Source: Martinezella rhizogenes (GTDB lineage: Bacteria > Pseudomonadota > Alphaproteobacteria > Rhizobiales > Rhizobiaceae). Taken from it: a stretch of 64,000 bases of DNA. Made by a program: the position numbers and the translations under genes. Every line of letters starts with the position of its first letter. The first letter of the stretch is position 1. The notes under the pieces were generated by a model. That model was not told the origin of the DNA. It did not search any database and saw only the letters and a program-made list of their open reading frames with translations. This document shows positions 8,907 to 20,502 of the stretch, piece after piece. The DNA is taken from positions 1 through 64,000 of the forward strand of contig NZ_JAPYZZ010000014.1 in assembly GCF_027460065.1 (NCBI RefSeq), read 5' to 3'.

Positions 8907-9794
8907 ATGCTGGACAGGCAACATCTTTCGATCCTGCGTGAAATCGACCGCATGGGCAGCCTCACGGCCGCGGCCGAGCGGCTGAATGTCTCCCAGTCTG
9001 CTCTCAGCCACACAATCCGCAAGCTGGAAGATCGATACGGCGTGGCGATGTGGGAAAAGGATGGCCGCAACCTTCGTCTCACCGACGCCGGCCGCTACAT
9101 CCTGACGCTGGCGCAGCGCGTTCTGCCCCAGATCGAGAGGGCTGAGAATGTTCTGTCGGATTATCGACACGGACAGCGGGGCTCGCTCAAGATCGGCATG
9201 GAATGCCATCCATGTCACCAGTGGCTGATGAGTGTCACAAAACCGTACCTCATGGAATGGCCGGATGTGGGCCTGGAACTGACGACCTCGTTTGCTTTCG
9301 GCGGCGTGGCAGCGCTGGCTGGATATGAAATCGATATCCTGATCACACCCGATCCGATCGAGATGCCCGGAATTCACTATTTGCCGGTGTTCGACTACGA
9401 GCTGGTGCTGGCGGTGCCAGTCGATCATCCGCTGGCGCTGAAACGCCATGCCGAACCTGCGGATCTGCTGGATGAGACGTTGTTCACCTATCCGGTGCCG
9501 CCGGAGCGGCTGGATGTGTTCACGCAATTTCTGGTGCCTGCCAATTGCCGCCCGCGCCATCACCGCAATATCGAAACAACGGAAATGATGCTCCAGCTCG
9601 TGGCGGCAGGCCGCGGGGTCAGCGCCATTCCCGATTGGCTGGTGCGACGGGAGGCGGCCGCACTCGGTGTCCGCGCCGTCCGCATCGGTCAGAGCGGTAT
9701 CCAGAAAAGCATCCATCTCGGTTTAAGAAATGGTGACGATACTGTCGTTTTCATCGCCGGGTTTCTCGAGACGTCGCGTCAAACATTAGCCTGA
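8907..9794 (+). CDS. LysR-family regulator, MetR-like
   Basis: DNA-binding regulator of 295 residues. The N-terminal winged helix-turn-helix (MGSLTAAAERLNVSQSALSHTIRKLE, given in parts: GSLTAAAERL and SQSALSHTIRKLE) is followed by a periplasmic-binding-like effector domain. The effector part, with MECHPCHQWLMSV near residue 97, resembles MetR, which senses homocysteine and activates metE/metH. It lies directly behind a thioesterase gene under a cobalamin riboswitch and opposite the methionine synthase pair. The likely job is therefore to activate the B12-independent methionine synthase when B12 is scarce (inference). It could also act on unlinked met genes. Confidence 0.8.
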   Translation: MLDRQHLSILREIDRMGSLTAAAERLNVSQSALSHTIRKLEDRYGVAMWEKDGRNLRLTDAGRYILTLAQRVLPQIERAENVLSDYRHGQRGSLKIGMECHPCHQWLMSVTKPYLMEWPDVGLELTTSFAFGGVAALAGYEIDILITPDPIEMPGIHYLPVFDYELVLAVPVDHPLALKRHAEPADLLDETLFTYPVPPERLDVFTQFLVPANCRPRHHRNIETTEMMLQLVAAGRGVSAIPDWLVRREAAALGVRAVRIGQSGIQKSIHLGLRNGDDTVVFIAGFLETSRQTLA

Positions 9795-9842
9795 CGTGCC
9801 GATTTCGATCGGTTCGCAGCCCCAGCAAGAGGAAGCACCTGC

Positions 9843-10421
9843 ATGCATGTTGAGAACTCATTGTCGGCATGGCTGACAGATGACGCCGCGAGTGAGGTAA
9901 AAGCAGAGGCGCGAACATTCTGTCTACGGATGATCAATGAATTCTACGGGATCGGTTACACGCCAGCCTGGCACTCCGATCTGGATTCACTGTTGAAAGC
10001 CCCGCCCGAAAACTGGTTTTCGAATGGGGAGCGCGGAGGTTTTCTTCTCGTCCGGGACGACGGAGGACGCATCATCGCCTCCGGAGGCCTCTACGGTCTG
10101 GAAAAAAAGCCATCCACGAGAGAGCGCTTGCGCGATCGCTACCGCGACGCGGACACGGTGTGTCAGATCGCCCGGGTTTATCTGGAACCGGGTGCTCGGC
10201 GGAAAGGACTGGGGTCGTCGGTCGTGGCAGTTCTGGAGAACAAGGCACGCGAACTGGGCTACATCACGTCCTATCTTCATGCAGATGCAGAAACACCTGA
10301 CACACTTTGCTTCTGGAGGAGCCAAGGGTACAGCGAGTTCGGCCTGTTCTCCTATCCGTCAACGAGAGGAACGGATAGCAGTGTCGACTTCGAGAAGTCT
10401 CTGCATGAGGATGTTCAATAA
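9843..10421 (+). CDS. GNAT-family N-acetyltransferase
   Basis: Cytosolic acetyl-CoA-dependent acyltransferase of 192 residues. The GNAT acetyl-CoA loop is visible as RVYLEPGARRKGLGSSV at about residues 115-131, followed by the helix that binds pyrophosphate and a C-terminal CFWRSQGYSEFG segment. A GAGGAAG ribosome site precedes the ATG. The substrate is not identifiable. It follows the MetR-like gene by 48 bp but has its own ribosome site and ends in its own terminator. Confidence 0.8.
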   Translation: MHVENSLSAWLTDDAASEVKAEARTFCLRMINEFYGIGYTPAWHSDLDSLLKAPPENWFSNGERGGFLLVRDDGGRIIASGGLYGLEKKPSTRERLRDRYRDADTVCQIARVYLEPGARRKGLGSSVVAVLENKARELGYITSYLHADAETPDTLCFWRSQGYSEFGLFSYPSTRGTDSSVDFEKSLHEDVQ

Positions 10422-10422
10422 G

Positions 10423-10447
10423 CACAAAGATGACTTTGTGTTTTATT
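10423..10447 (+). terminator. Rho-independent terminator after the acetyltransferase gene
   Basis: CACAAAG (10423-10429) pairs perfectly with CTTTGTG (10434-10440) around the loop ATGA and is followed by TTTTATT. It starts two bases after the stop codon begins the intergenic region. Confidence 0.7.
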
Positions 10448-10486
10448 CGAAGCCGCTTCACCTCGGGCGGCAAAACGCCCATCGAT

Positions 10487-11329
10487 TCAGGAGGGACGAA
10501 ATGCCACTGTGATCCGTCGAAGCACCGCATTCGCGTGGTCGCCGGTGACGGTGGAAATCATCACGACATCCAGTTTCGGAAGTTCCGGGAGCGAGCGGCT
10601 CCTGACTTGCCGCACACCGGCGGGAGCAGCACTTTGTGCCAGAAGCCCGATACCAATTCCGGCTTCGACAGCCGCTCCCACCGCCGTTGCCCCGGTCCCG
10701 ACGAATACCTCGCGCCACGCAATATCCGCGCTCTCCAGCGTCCGAAGAGCCATGGCTCGCAAATTGCAAGGTTCCGGCTGAAGCACCAATGGCACGGGGA
10801 CGTCTGAACGCAGATCAAAATCCGCACTGCAGTACCAGCCAAAGCTTTCCTGAAACAGCGGTTCTCCATCCCGACGGATATCATCGTGTCGCAACACGAC
10901 GATCGCATCGAGTTCTCCGGCATCATAGAGTTCAAGCAGGGTTCTGGTGCCGGCGGTGCGAAGATGAAGCGTAACGCTCGTCACGCGCTCGCTGACCACC
11001 CGAAGTATCCGCGGCAGGTCTGCCCCGATCAGATGATGCGTGACACCGATCGCCAGCCGCGTCGGCTCCTGACCAAAGACATCAAGCGCGCGACGACCGG
11101 CAGAGACATAGGCGCGCGCGGGTTCCAGAAAGCGTTCGCCTGCGGCCGTCAACCGCATGCGGCGCGGCGTCCGTTCGACCAGACGATGTCCCAGCATGTC
11201 TTCGAGCCGGCGTAGACGCAGTGATATTGCCGCCTGCGAGGTATTCATCACGCCAGCAACCTGCGTGAAAGACTGTAGTTCGGCAACGAGGAGAAAAGCC
11301 TCGACGGCCTCAGGATCCAATGAGCGCAT
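10487..11329 (-). CDS. LysR-family regulator paired with an MFS exporter
   Basis: Regulator of 280 residues. The helix-turn-helix is at about residues 16-65 (SFTQVAGVMNTSQAAISLRL within it), followed by a LysR substrate domain. The ATG at 11329 gives MRSLDPEAVEAF, matching the N-terminus of the paralogue at 29247; the open frame continues further upstream without support. It diverges from the MFS gene at 11427 with a 97-bp shared control region, the usual arrangement for a LysR protein that controls its neighbour. It is closely similar in layout to the LysR proteins at 12850 and 29247. Confidence 0.85.
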   Translation of the reverse strand: MRSLDPEAVEAFLLVAELQSFTQVAGVMNTSQAAISLRLRRLEDMLGHRLVERTPRRMRLTAAGERFLEPARAYVSAGRRALDVFGQEPTRLAIGVTHHLIGADLPRILRVVSERVTSVTLHLRTAGTRTLLELYDAGELDAIVVLRHDDIRRDGEPLFQESFGWYCSADFDLRSDVPVPLVLQPEPCNLRAMALRTLESADIAWREVFVGTGATAVGAAVEAGIGIGLLAQSAAPAGVRQVRSRSLPELPKLDVVMISTVTGDHANAVLRRITVAFRPS

Positions 11330-11426
11330 GCATTCATAACAAACTGTTATCGCTGAAACTTGCAAGCCCCTAATTCTATCGACCCTTCAGGACGGCTATT
11401 GCACGACATCTTGATAGGAGTTTTTC

Positions 11427-12683
11427 GTGTCGTCACAGATTTCTTCGTCCTCGTCTGCCCCTGCCCCTGCCGCCGATCCCCGTATATGGGCAGTGCTTGC
11501 CGTGGCGGTCGGAACGCAAACCGCGGGCTCGTTCGTATCGCAGGGAATTTACATTCTCGTGCCCTTCTGGCGGGAAGCATTTGGCGTTTCGCTCGCATCC
11601 GCGTCACTCGCCGTCACCGTCATGAACGGTGTCCAGATCGCGACGATGTTCACGCTCGGCCGTGCCATAGACATTCACGGCGAGCGTCGTATCGTCGGCA
11701 TCGCCATGCTAGGCATGGCGATCGCCATGGCCTGCGCGGCAACATTCGCAAACAGTCTGCCCGCGCTGCTGGTTTGCATCGCATTTCTGGGCGGCACCTA
11801 TGCTGCTGTCCAACCGGGCGGCACGCGGGCGATCATGCGCTGGTTCCCGCCCGCCAAGCGCGGAATAGCTACAGGGTTTCGGCAGGCCGCGGTTCCCTTC
11901 GGAACGATGATCGCAGCGGCCCTCCTGCCATTCATGGCAGTTCGTTACGGGTGGCATGCCGCGGCATGGCTGTGCGCGGGAGTTTCCATCGTCGGCGCTG
12001 TGCTTTTCTGGGGGCTGTATCGCGAGGGAGGAGATATTGCGGCCAAAACAGAGCGTCCGCTCCCCCTGGCAAAACTCGCCCGCATCGTCGGGCAGGATCG
12101 CAGTTTCTGGCCTGTATTACGGCTTGGTATTGCGATGTCGGCGTTTCAATTCACCCTGACCGCACACGTCATCGGCTTCATGGCGGACGGACTGGGACTT
12201 GGTCTCTTTGTCGCCTCCTCAATGTTTGCCGCAACACAGCTTGCGGGCATTCCCGGCCGCATTCTCCTGCCCTGGCTCAGCGATCGTTTCCGGCCCGGTC
12301 TTCGCGGCCAATCGTTTGGACTGGTATCAGTCATTGCTGCGGGTGCCGCAGCGCTCCTCGCGCTTCTTCCCGTCGGCACGCCGCCGCCTGTGATCCTCCT
12401 GGTGCTTGTCCTATTGGGGGTATTCGGGATCGGCTGGTTTCCGCTTTACCTTCTGCAGATCGCTGAGAGCGCACCAAAAGGCTCGATAGCCTCGACAATC
12501 GCCTTCGCATCCACGATCTGTCTGGCTGTCATGGCAATTGGCCCCTACCTGTTCGGGCTCCTGGTCGACAGTTTTGGCTATGGGGTGGCATGGTCAGCGC
12601 TAATCGTGCCGGTAGTCGTGACCGCATTGCCTCTGGCCATCTCGTCACCACGCCTGCCGAAAGCTCAAACCGGTTCGCCGTGA
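11427..12683 (+). CDS. MFS transporter (12 TM)
   Basis: Inner-membrane transporter of 418 residues with about twelve hydrophobic segments. The MFS loop 2-3 motif appears as GRAIDIHGERR, and the repeat in the second half as GRILLPWLSDRFRPG. The start is GTG at 11427, supported by TAGGAG at 11415-11420. A Ser-rich N-terminal tail precedes the first membrane segment. Transport direction and substrate are not visible; pairing with a divergent LysR regulator suggests inducible efflux or uptake of a small organic compound. Confidence 0.85.
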   Translation: MSSQISSSSSAPAPAADPRIWAVLAVAVGTQTAGSFVSQGIYILVPFWREAFGVSLASASLAVTVMNGVQIATMFTLGRAIDIHGERRIVGIAMLGMAIAMACAATFANSLPALLVCIAFLGGTYAAVQPGGTRAIMRWFPPAKRGIATGFRQAAVPFGTMIAAALLPFMAVRYGWHAAAWLCAGVSIVGAVLFWGLYREGGDIAAKTERPLPLAKLARIVGQDRSFWPVLRLGIAMSAFQFTLTAHVIGFMADGLGLGLFVASSMFAATQLAGIPGRILLPWLSDRFRPGLRGQSFGLVSVIAAGAAALLALLPVGTPPPVILLVLVLLGVFGIGWFPLYLLQIAESAPKGSIASTIAFASTICLAVMAIGPYLFGLLVDSFGYGVAWSALIVPVVVTALPLAISSPRLPKAQTGSP

Positions 12684-12849
12684 GATAGGATTTTGAGGTT
12701 TATAGCCACGCACGGAAGAAAGCGGCCGTATGCCGCGCCTGGCGCTGCTGCAATGCCGGTGACCGCCGCCTTCGGAGGTTCCCCAGCCAGCCCCCTCTAA
12801 AAATACTGTTAAATCCTCGATTTCCCCTCTTGCCGGATATCATTCTGCA

Positions 12850-13692
12850 TTACTCGCCCACGCCCGATACCGCAGCGACAAGAGCCCTGATGGCCGATGC
12901 GTGAGAGGGTGTCCGTGCACGGGACAGAAGAACGATGTCCGAGGGTGGCAACGGTGGCAGGCCGAGTTCGACGCCGCGGTCAGGCAGGCCTCGGGCACTG
13001 ATGTCGCCGAGGGCGGCGACGCCTGCACCGGCAAGCACGCCTTCAAGCAGCGCCGAGCAGCTTCCGGCGGTGAATGCGTCACGCCAGGCCACACCGGCCT
13101 TTCCAAGCTCGGATATTGCAATATCCCGGACGCCACATCCCGGCCCAAGAGACACAAGCGGAACGGCGCCGTTGGCGCGCGGTCGCCAGTCCGGGGCCAC
13201 ACGCCATCCCAGCCTGTCGGTGCGCAGCACTTCGCCGTCGGACCCGCCGCCATTGCGACGGATGATGGCGGCATCCGCCAGTCCGGATGCGAAGCTTTCC
13301 TTCACCTGGCGGGAAAAACCCATGGTCACGTCGATGACAGCATTGGCCGGCAGCGATGCGCGCATGGCTCTTATCGCTGCCGAAAGGCGGCCCCCGATCG
13401 CGTGATCACTGGCCGCCAGCGCAAAATGCAGCGGCGGCTCGTCACTGAAGTTCAGCGCGTCCTCATGTTTGGCCAGCAGCTCGCGCGCCTTGGGCAGGAA
13501 CACCTGCCCGTCCTCCGTCAGCCGAAGGTGGCGCGGCGAGCGGTCTATCAAGCGTCTGCCGAGGCGCTGCTCCAGCATCTTCAGCTTCTGGCTGACGACG
13601 GGCTGCACGGTTCCCGCAGCCTCGGCCGCCCTCGTCAGGCTACCCAGTTCGACGGAGAGAATGAAGAGGCGGACACTTTCAAGGTCAATCAT
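12850..13692 (-). CDS. LysR-family regulator paired with tautomerase and DMT exporter
   Basis: Regulator of 280 residues with a typical N-terminal helix-turn-helix (SLTRAAEAAGTVQPVVSQKL) and effector domain. In the effector domain the pattern AIIRRNGGG...GEVLRTDRLGW and GVAWRDAFTAGS matches the LysR proteins at 10487 and 29247, so the three form one subfamily. It diverges from the tautomerase gene at 13784, with a dyad in the 91-bp gap between them. The likely targets are the tautomerase and DMT genes and itself. Confidence 0.85.
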   Translation of the reverse strand: MIDLESVRLFILSVELGSLTRAAEAAGTVQPVVSQKLKMLEQRLGRRLIDRSPRHLRLTEDGQVFLPKARELLAKHEDALNFSDEPPLHFALAASDHAIGGRLSAAIRAMRASLPANAVIDVTMGFSRQVKESFASGLADAAIIRRNGGGSDGEVLRTDRLGWRVAPDWRPRANGAVPLVSLGPGCGVRDIAISELGKAGVAWRDAFTAGSCSALLEGVLAGAGVAALGDISARGLPDRGVELGLPPLPPSDIVLLSRARTPSHASAIRALVAAVSGVGE

Positions 13693-13705
13693 ATAAAATC
13701 ACTAT

Positions 13706-13734
13706 GAATGAGATAATAATCATTATCTTCTCAT
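13706..13734. promoter_or_regulatory. Probable LysR operator between divergent genes
   Basis: An inverted repeat lies in the short gap between the LysR gene and the tautomerase gene. The core AGATAAT (13711-13717) matches ATTATCT (13722-13728), and the dyad extends outward as AATGAG and CTCATT with one extra base. Position and symmetry fit a LysR binding site that would control both genes. Confidence 0.55.
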
Positions 13735-13783
13735 TATGATGAAATCTGCGCAAGGTGGTTTTCGGCAACAAGGAGACAACACC

Positions 13784-14185
13784 ATGCCCATGATCAAAGC
13801 CCGCTACACCAGACCGCAGAACGCAGCCGATCCGAAACTGGACATCGCAGCGCTGTTGTCCCGGTTGACTGCTGAAATTCTGCACAAGGACCCGGCGGTT
13901 ACCGCCGTTCTCGTCGAAAGTGCCGATCCCGCTAACTGGATCATTGCCGGATCGAGCGTCGCCGAACAGAAGGTCGCAACATTTTATGTCGAGGTCTCGA
14001 TTACCGATCATACCAACATAAAGGACGAGACGACCGAATGGGTGCGCCGCGTTTATGAAGAGATGAACAGGCTGCTTGGCCCGGTGCACGAAGCAAGCTA
14101 TGTGCTGGTCCACGCCGTGGATGGCGACGCCTATGGTTATGGCGGGCAAACGCAGAACCAGCGATGGGCGCGCAAGCACGCATGA
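13784..14185 (+). CDS. Tautomerase-superfamily protein (4-oxalocrotonate tautomerase-like)
   Basis: Small cytosolic enzyme of 133 residues. The start at 13784 follows an AAGGAG ribosome site (13769-13774) and gives MPMIKARYTRP. After removal of Met1 the N-terminal Pro would be the catalytic base used by tautomerase-family enzymes. The rest carries a pattern EVSITDHTNIKDETTEW and a C-terminal Gly-rich end. It is longer than the 62-residue classical 4-oxalocrotonate tautomerase and is probably one of the fused or extended members. It is followed after 43 bp by a DMT transporter gene, likely cotranscribed. Confidence 0.75.
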   Translation: MPMIKARYTRPQNAADPKLDIAALLSRLTAEILHKDPAVTAVLVESADPANWIIAGSSVAEQKVATFYVEVSITDHTNIKDETTEWVRRVYEEMNRLLGPVHEASYVLVHAVDGDAYGYGGQTQNQRWARKHA

Positions 14186-14228
14186 TGGGGCGAGGCGATG
14201 AGGCAGACCCGCGGAGCAGTGGAACGAG

Positions 14229-15122
14229 ATGGTAATCTATGAACTGGCCGCCGTGGGCGCAGCAACCTGCTGGGCGATGACGGGACTTATTTCCGCCCGC
14301 CCGGCGGGACATCTCGGCGCGCTCGCCTTCAACAGGACAAGGCAGCTTTCTGTCGCCTCGGTACTGGGTCTTTACGTCCTCGCATCGGGAACCTGGCGGG
14401 ATTTGCAGCCGGATGCGCTGTGGGCGCTGCTGCTGTCCGGCTTCATCGGCATCTTCGTTGGCGATACGCTGCTTTTCACCTGCCTGAACCGGCTGGGGCC
14501 GCGCCGCTCGGGAATCCTGTTTGCGCTCAATGCCCCCATCGCCGCCGTGCTTGGCTGGGCTATTCTCGGCGAACAACTTTCCGCAACGGCCGTGACCGGC
14601 ATCGGACTCACCCTTGCGGGCGTTCTGCTCGCCATCCTCTTTGGCAAGCGCAAGTCGCAGCTGCACGCGTGGGAAAGCGTGAAGGGGCCGCTCTGGCTAG
14701 GCGTGCTCTTCGGCCTTCTCGCAGCGCTCAGCCAGGCGGTCGGTTCCCTGATTGCAAGACCGGTCATGGCCTCGGGGGTCGATCCCATTGCCGCATCCAT
14801 GCTGCGCGTCGGCGTCGCCGCCATCTGCCTTACCGCCTTGACGATGCTCCCCATCAAGGCCGTCAAACCCAACGGGTCGTTGACGGTCAGCATTTTTCTG
14901 CGGACGGTGCTGACCGGCAGCATCGGGCTTGGTTTCGGCATGACACTGCTGCTTTTTGCGCTGTCCGGCGGCAAGGTCGGCATTGTCTCGACGCTCTCGG
15001 CCACGACACCCGTCATCATCCTGCCATTGCTCTGGCTGCGAACGGGCGAACGGCCGGCATCCGGCGCATGGGTGGGAGCCGCGCTCGTCGTTATCGGCAT
15101 GGCACTGGTGTTCTGGCGCTGA
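14229..15122 (+). CDS. DMT-family (EamA) transporter
   Basis: Inner-membrane protein of 297 residues with about ten hydrophobic segments in two EamA halves (residues about 5-140 and 155-295). The second half repeats the pattern of the first, including GIVSTLSATTPVIILPLLWL. Family members usually export amino acids, nucleosides or drugs; the substrate here is not visible. It probably belongs to the LysR-controlled unit with the tautomerase gene. Its stop faces the end of bioZ 36 bp away. Confidence 0.83.
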   Translation: MVIYELAAVGAATCWAMTGLISARPAGHLGALAFNRTRQLSVASVLGLYVLASGTWRDLQPDALWALLLSGFIGIFVGDTLLFTCLNRLGPRRSGILFALNAPIAAVLGWAILGEQLSATAVTGIGLTLAGVLLAILFGKRKSQLHAWESVKGPLWLGVLFGLLAALSQAVGSLIARPVMASGVDPIAASMLRVGVAAICLTALTMLPIKAVKPNGSLTVSIFLRTVLTGSIGLGFGMTLLLFALSGGKVGIVSTLSATTPVIILPLLWLRTGERPASGAWVGAALVVIGMALVFWR

Positions 15123-15158
15123 AACGCGCCGCATCACCTCATTGCAGCGGCCACAAGG

Positions 15159-17471
<2,313 letters not shown>

Positions 17472-17475
<4 letters not shown>

Positions 17476-18110
17476 GCCGGCACCTCCAGAAAATCAGCGA
17501 GATTGAAGTGTTGGGCGAAGGCCTGATGCAGCGCGCCTCCGGTCAGATCAGGCAGGCGCGGCAAACGGCCGAGCCGGCGAACAGCGCCGATATCGGTTAT
17601 GACGCGCTCGTTTTCCCCGTCTTCATCGCCGATGAAAACCACGCCATGCACCGGAATGGCCCGATTTCGCAGCGCCTCGAGCGACAGCAGCGTGTGGTTG
17701 ATGGTGCCAAGCGCGGTTCTGGCGCACAGGATGAGCGGAATTTGCCAGCGGGCGAAGATATCGGCGAAGAGCACCCTGTCCGTCAGCGGCACCAGAAGCC
17801 CACCCGCCCCTTCGATGACAAGCGGTCCGTCCAGTTGCGGCGGCTGTAAAAGCGCGGGATCAATCGTGACATTGTCGAGACGCGCCGAAAGATGCGGCGA
17901 GGCAGGCGTCTTTAGCCGATAGGCTTCCGGCAGGATGCGCGAGTGCGGCACGCCGGCGAGCCTTGCCACCGTCTCGCTGTCGGTTTCTTCCTCAAGTCCT
18001 GACTGCACCGGCTTCCAGTAATGGGCCTGAAGGGCGTGGGTGAGCGCCGCCGCAAAAACCGTCTTGCCGATGCCGGTATCCGCGCCGGAAATCACGAAAC
18101 GCAGGCTCAT
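17472..18110 (-). CDS. bioD: Dethiobiotin synthetase
   Basis: ATP-dependent carboxylase of 212 residues that closes the ureido ring of dethiobiotin from DAPA and CO2. The P-loop [15 protein letters not shown] is at residues 9-23, and [12 protein letters not shown] matches the second conserved motif. The start overlaps bioF by four bases and the stop overlaps bioA by four bases, showing tight coupling in the operon. Confidence 0.95.
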
Positions 18111-19258
18111 GCCGCTTCCTCCCGCATCGAAACGGCGAGCAGCCCGACCATGGCGGCAATCTGGCTTTCATCCACATTGAGCGTGATGGCGATGCGCAGC
18201 CGCGCCGTACCTTCCGGCACCGTTGGCGGGCGGATCGCCCGAACATCGAAACCGCCTTGCCGCAGACGTGCAGCAATCTTCAGTGAGCGGGCATTGTCGC
18301 CAATCATCACCGGCAGGATCTGCGAACCGCTGGGTGTCACACCCAGCCGGCGGTGCAATTCTTCGCCGGCAAAGCTTACCAACTCGGCCAGTCGCGACCG
18401 CCGTGAGGGTTCGTCCGCGACGATGCGCAAGGCCTCCCGCACCGCCGCCGCCATCAGCGGCGAAGGTGCGGTGGAATAGATGAAACCGCGGGCGCGGTTG
18501 ACGAGATAATTGGCAAGAACCGCAGGCAGGCTCAAAAGTGCGCCGGAGGCACCAAGCGCCTTGCCGCAGGTGTGAAGCGCCACCACATTGCCCTGGCCTT
18601 CCAGTTGCGCGGCAAGACCACGCCCACCGGGGCCGAAGACGCCGGTGGCATGGGCTTCATCGACGACGAGAAGACCGCCATGCCGTTCGGCAAGATCGGC
18701 CAGGGCAGAAAGCGGCGCACAATCGCCATCCATGGAATAAAGGCTCTCAACCGCAATCCAGGGCCGACCGCTACCGCCCGCCTGCCGCCAGCGGATTATT
18801 TCCCGCTCGAAAACCTCGACCTCATTATGCGGCACGGCCAACGCCTTCGCCTTGCCCGCCGCAATGCCGCCATGCACGCTGGCATGGATCAGGGCATCAT
18901 GGAGCACAAGATCGTCCCGCAACGGCAGGGTGGAAAAAAGCGCGACATTGGCGGCAAAACCGCTGTCGAAATATATCGCTTTTTCGGCCCCGAAAAACGC
19001 CGCCGCTTCCGCTTCCAGCGCTTCGTGCTCGGGGTGGTTGCCGCGCAACAGCCGTGAGCCGCCGGAACCCACCGGCACGCCTTTGCCAAGTGCGTCAGCG
19101 ATCGCCGCCTTCAGGCGCGGCGCCTCGGCAAGCCCGAGATAATCATTGGAGGTGAAGTCGATCCCCTCCCGGGGCGCAAGCGCACGCAGGCGCGATTTGC
19201 GGCTAAGGCCGGCAAGCTTCGCCTCATAGGGAGAGAGCGCCGCAACAGTCACCGGCAC
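18107..19258 (-). CDS. bioF: 8-amino-7-oxononanoate synthase
   Basis: PLP enzyme of the alpha-oxoamine synthase family, 383 residues, joining pimeloyl-ACP (or -CoA) and alanine to give KAPA. Seen motifs: [16 protein letters not shown] near residue 35, [35 protein letters not shown] (PLP Asp/His) and [14 protein letters not shown] with the PLP Lys. The start lies ten bases inside bioB. Normal family length. Confidence 0.95.
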   Translation of the reverse strand: MPVTVAALSPYEAKLAGLSRKSRLRALAPREGIDFTSNDYLGLAEAPRLKAAIADALGKGVPVGSGGSRLLRGNHPEHEALEAEAAAFFGAEKAIYFDSGFAANVALFSTLPLRDDLVLHDALIHASVHGGIAAGKAKALAVPHNEVEVFEREIIRWRQAGGSGRPWIAVESLYSMDGDCAPLSALADLAERHGGLLVVDEAHATGVFGPGGRGLAAQLEGQGNVVALHTCGKALGASGALLSLPAVLANYLVNRARGFIYSTAPSPLMAAAVREALRIVADEPSRRSRLAELVSFAGEELHRRLGVTPSGSQILPVMIGDNARSLKIAARLRQGGFDVRAIRPPTVPEGTARLRIAITLNVDESQIAAMVGLLAVSMREEAA

Positions 19259-20268
19259 CCTCCCACCTCAACAGGCTGCAACTCCATCGGTTTCAGCCCG
19301 AGCCGCCGGAAGAGCGCCGTATCATGGTCTTCACCCGGATTATCCGCAGTCAGCAACGTTTCGCCAATGAAGATGGAATTGGCACCGGCCAGGAAACAGA
19401 GCGCCTGCGTCTCGTCGCTCATCTCCGTGCGTCCGGCCGAAAGCCGCACATGCGAACGCGGCATCAGAATGCGGGCGAGCGCGATGGTGCGGACAAAATC
19501 GATCGGATCGACGGGGTCGGCATTGGCAAGTTTCGAGCCCGGGATCGGGATCAGCATGTTGATCGGCACGCTTTCCGGCGGAACCGGCAGGTTGGCGAGC
19601 GTCACCAGCATCGAAATCCGGTCTTCGACCGTTTCCCCCATGCCAAGAATGCCGCCGGCACAGACCTTGATGCCGGCATCGCGGACATTGGCGAGCGTCT
19701 CAAGTCGGTCCTCGAAGGTGCGGGTGGTGATGATCTCGGAATAGAACCGCTCTGATGTGTCGACGTTGTGATTGTAATAATCCAGCCCGGCATCGGCCAG
19801 CCGTTCCGATTGTTCGGGCGTCAGCATGCCGAGCGTCATGCAGGTTTCCATGCCGAGCGCCTTTACGCCCTCGACCATGGCGACCACGGCCTCCATGTCG
19901 CGCTCCTTTGGATTACGCCAGGCCGCACCCATGCAATAACGCGTCGCCCCGCCCTCCTTCGCCTTGCGCGCCTCGGCCAGCACCCGCTCCACTTCCATGA
20001 GCTTGGAGGCCTTCAGACCGGTGGGATTGCGGGCGGACTGGCTGCAATAGCTGCAATCTTCAGGGCAGCCGCCTGTCTTGATCGATAAAAGCCGGCTCAT
20101 CTGGATGGCATTGGGATCGAAATGACAGCGATGCACCTGTTGGGCACGGAACAGGAGATCGTTAAATGGTAAATTATAGATAATTTTCGCCTCCTCAAGG
20201 GAAGAGTTCGTTTCAATTGCCGGAATCAGGGCCGGTTTTCCGTCAATCTGCGTCGCAAGCTGGTCCAT
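19249..20268 (-). CDS. bioB: Biotin synthase (radical SAM)
   Basis: Radical SAM enzyme of 339 residues that inserts sulfur into dethiobiotin. The CxxxCxxC cluster is at Cys68-Cys72-Cys75 in [13 protein letters not shown], and the second-cluster ligands are expected in MTLGML and [10 protein letters not shown], both present. It is the first gene of bioBFDAZ. The promoter side holds an inverted repeat like a BioR operator, and codons 29-32 contain a perfect TTATCTATAA, the BioR box sequence, within conserved coding sequence. Expression is therefore likely repressed by the GntR-type regulator BioR, whose gene is not in this window. Confidence 0.96.
   Translation of the reverse strand: MDQLATQIDGKPALIPAIETNSSLEEAKIIYNLPFNDLLFRAQQVHRCHFDPNAIQMSRLLSIKTGGCPEDCSYCSQSARNPTGLKASKLMEVERVLAEARKAKEGGATRYCMGAAWRNPKERDMEAVVAMVEGVKALGMETCMTLGMLTPEQSERLADAGLDYYNHNVDTSERFYSEIITTRTFEDRLETLANVRDAGIKVCAGGILGMGETVEDRISMLVTLANLPVPPESVPINMLIPIPGSKLANADPVDPIDFVRTIALARILMPRSHVRLSAGRTEMSDETQALCFLAGANSIFIGETLLTADNPGEDHDTALFRRLGLKPMELQPVEVGGCR
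20174..20183. promoter_or_regulatory. Perfect BioR-box sequence inside the bioB coding region
   Basis: TTATAGATAA on the plus strand, read as TTATCTATAA in the direction of bioB, matches the BioR operator sequence known from alphaproteobacteria. It encodes Ile-Ile-Tyr of bioB and lies about 85 bp inside the gene. It may be a roadblock or auxiliary operator, or chance. Confidence 0.4.
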
Positions 20269-20290
20269 ATCTCGACCTCTTTCCCAAAAT

Positions 20291-20319
20291 AAATAGATAG
20301 AAGTTATTTTTATCTATTT
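20291..20319. promoter_or_regulatory. Probable BioR operator upstream of bioB
   Basis: AAATAGATA (20291-20299) and TATCTATTT (20311-20319) form a perfect 9-bp inverted repeat 23-51 bp upstream of the bioB start. Each arm contains a partial BioR box (TAGATA/TATCTA). Position across the expected promoter fits repression of the biotin operon. Confidence 0.6.
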
Positions 20320-20502
20320 TTTTCGGATGGCATTTTGCAAGCACTTTTTTCGAGAGAGTCTTCCGTCACCAAAGACAGACAGGATCAAGCGCGGTCGGAC
20401 ACACCACGTTTTTCCGTAGAAATTCATTGAGTACGCACATGCTCACGAAAAGATCGCGCCGGCCCATGGCGCGAAAAGATCGCAATTGCTAAGGGTTGGA
20501 GC

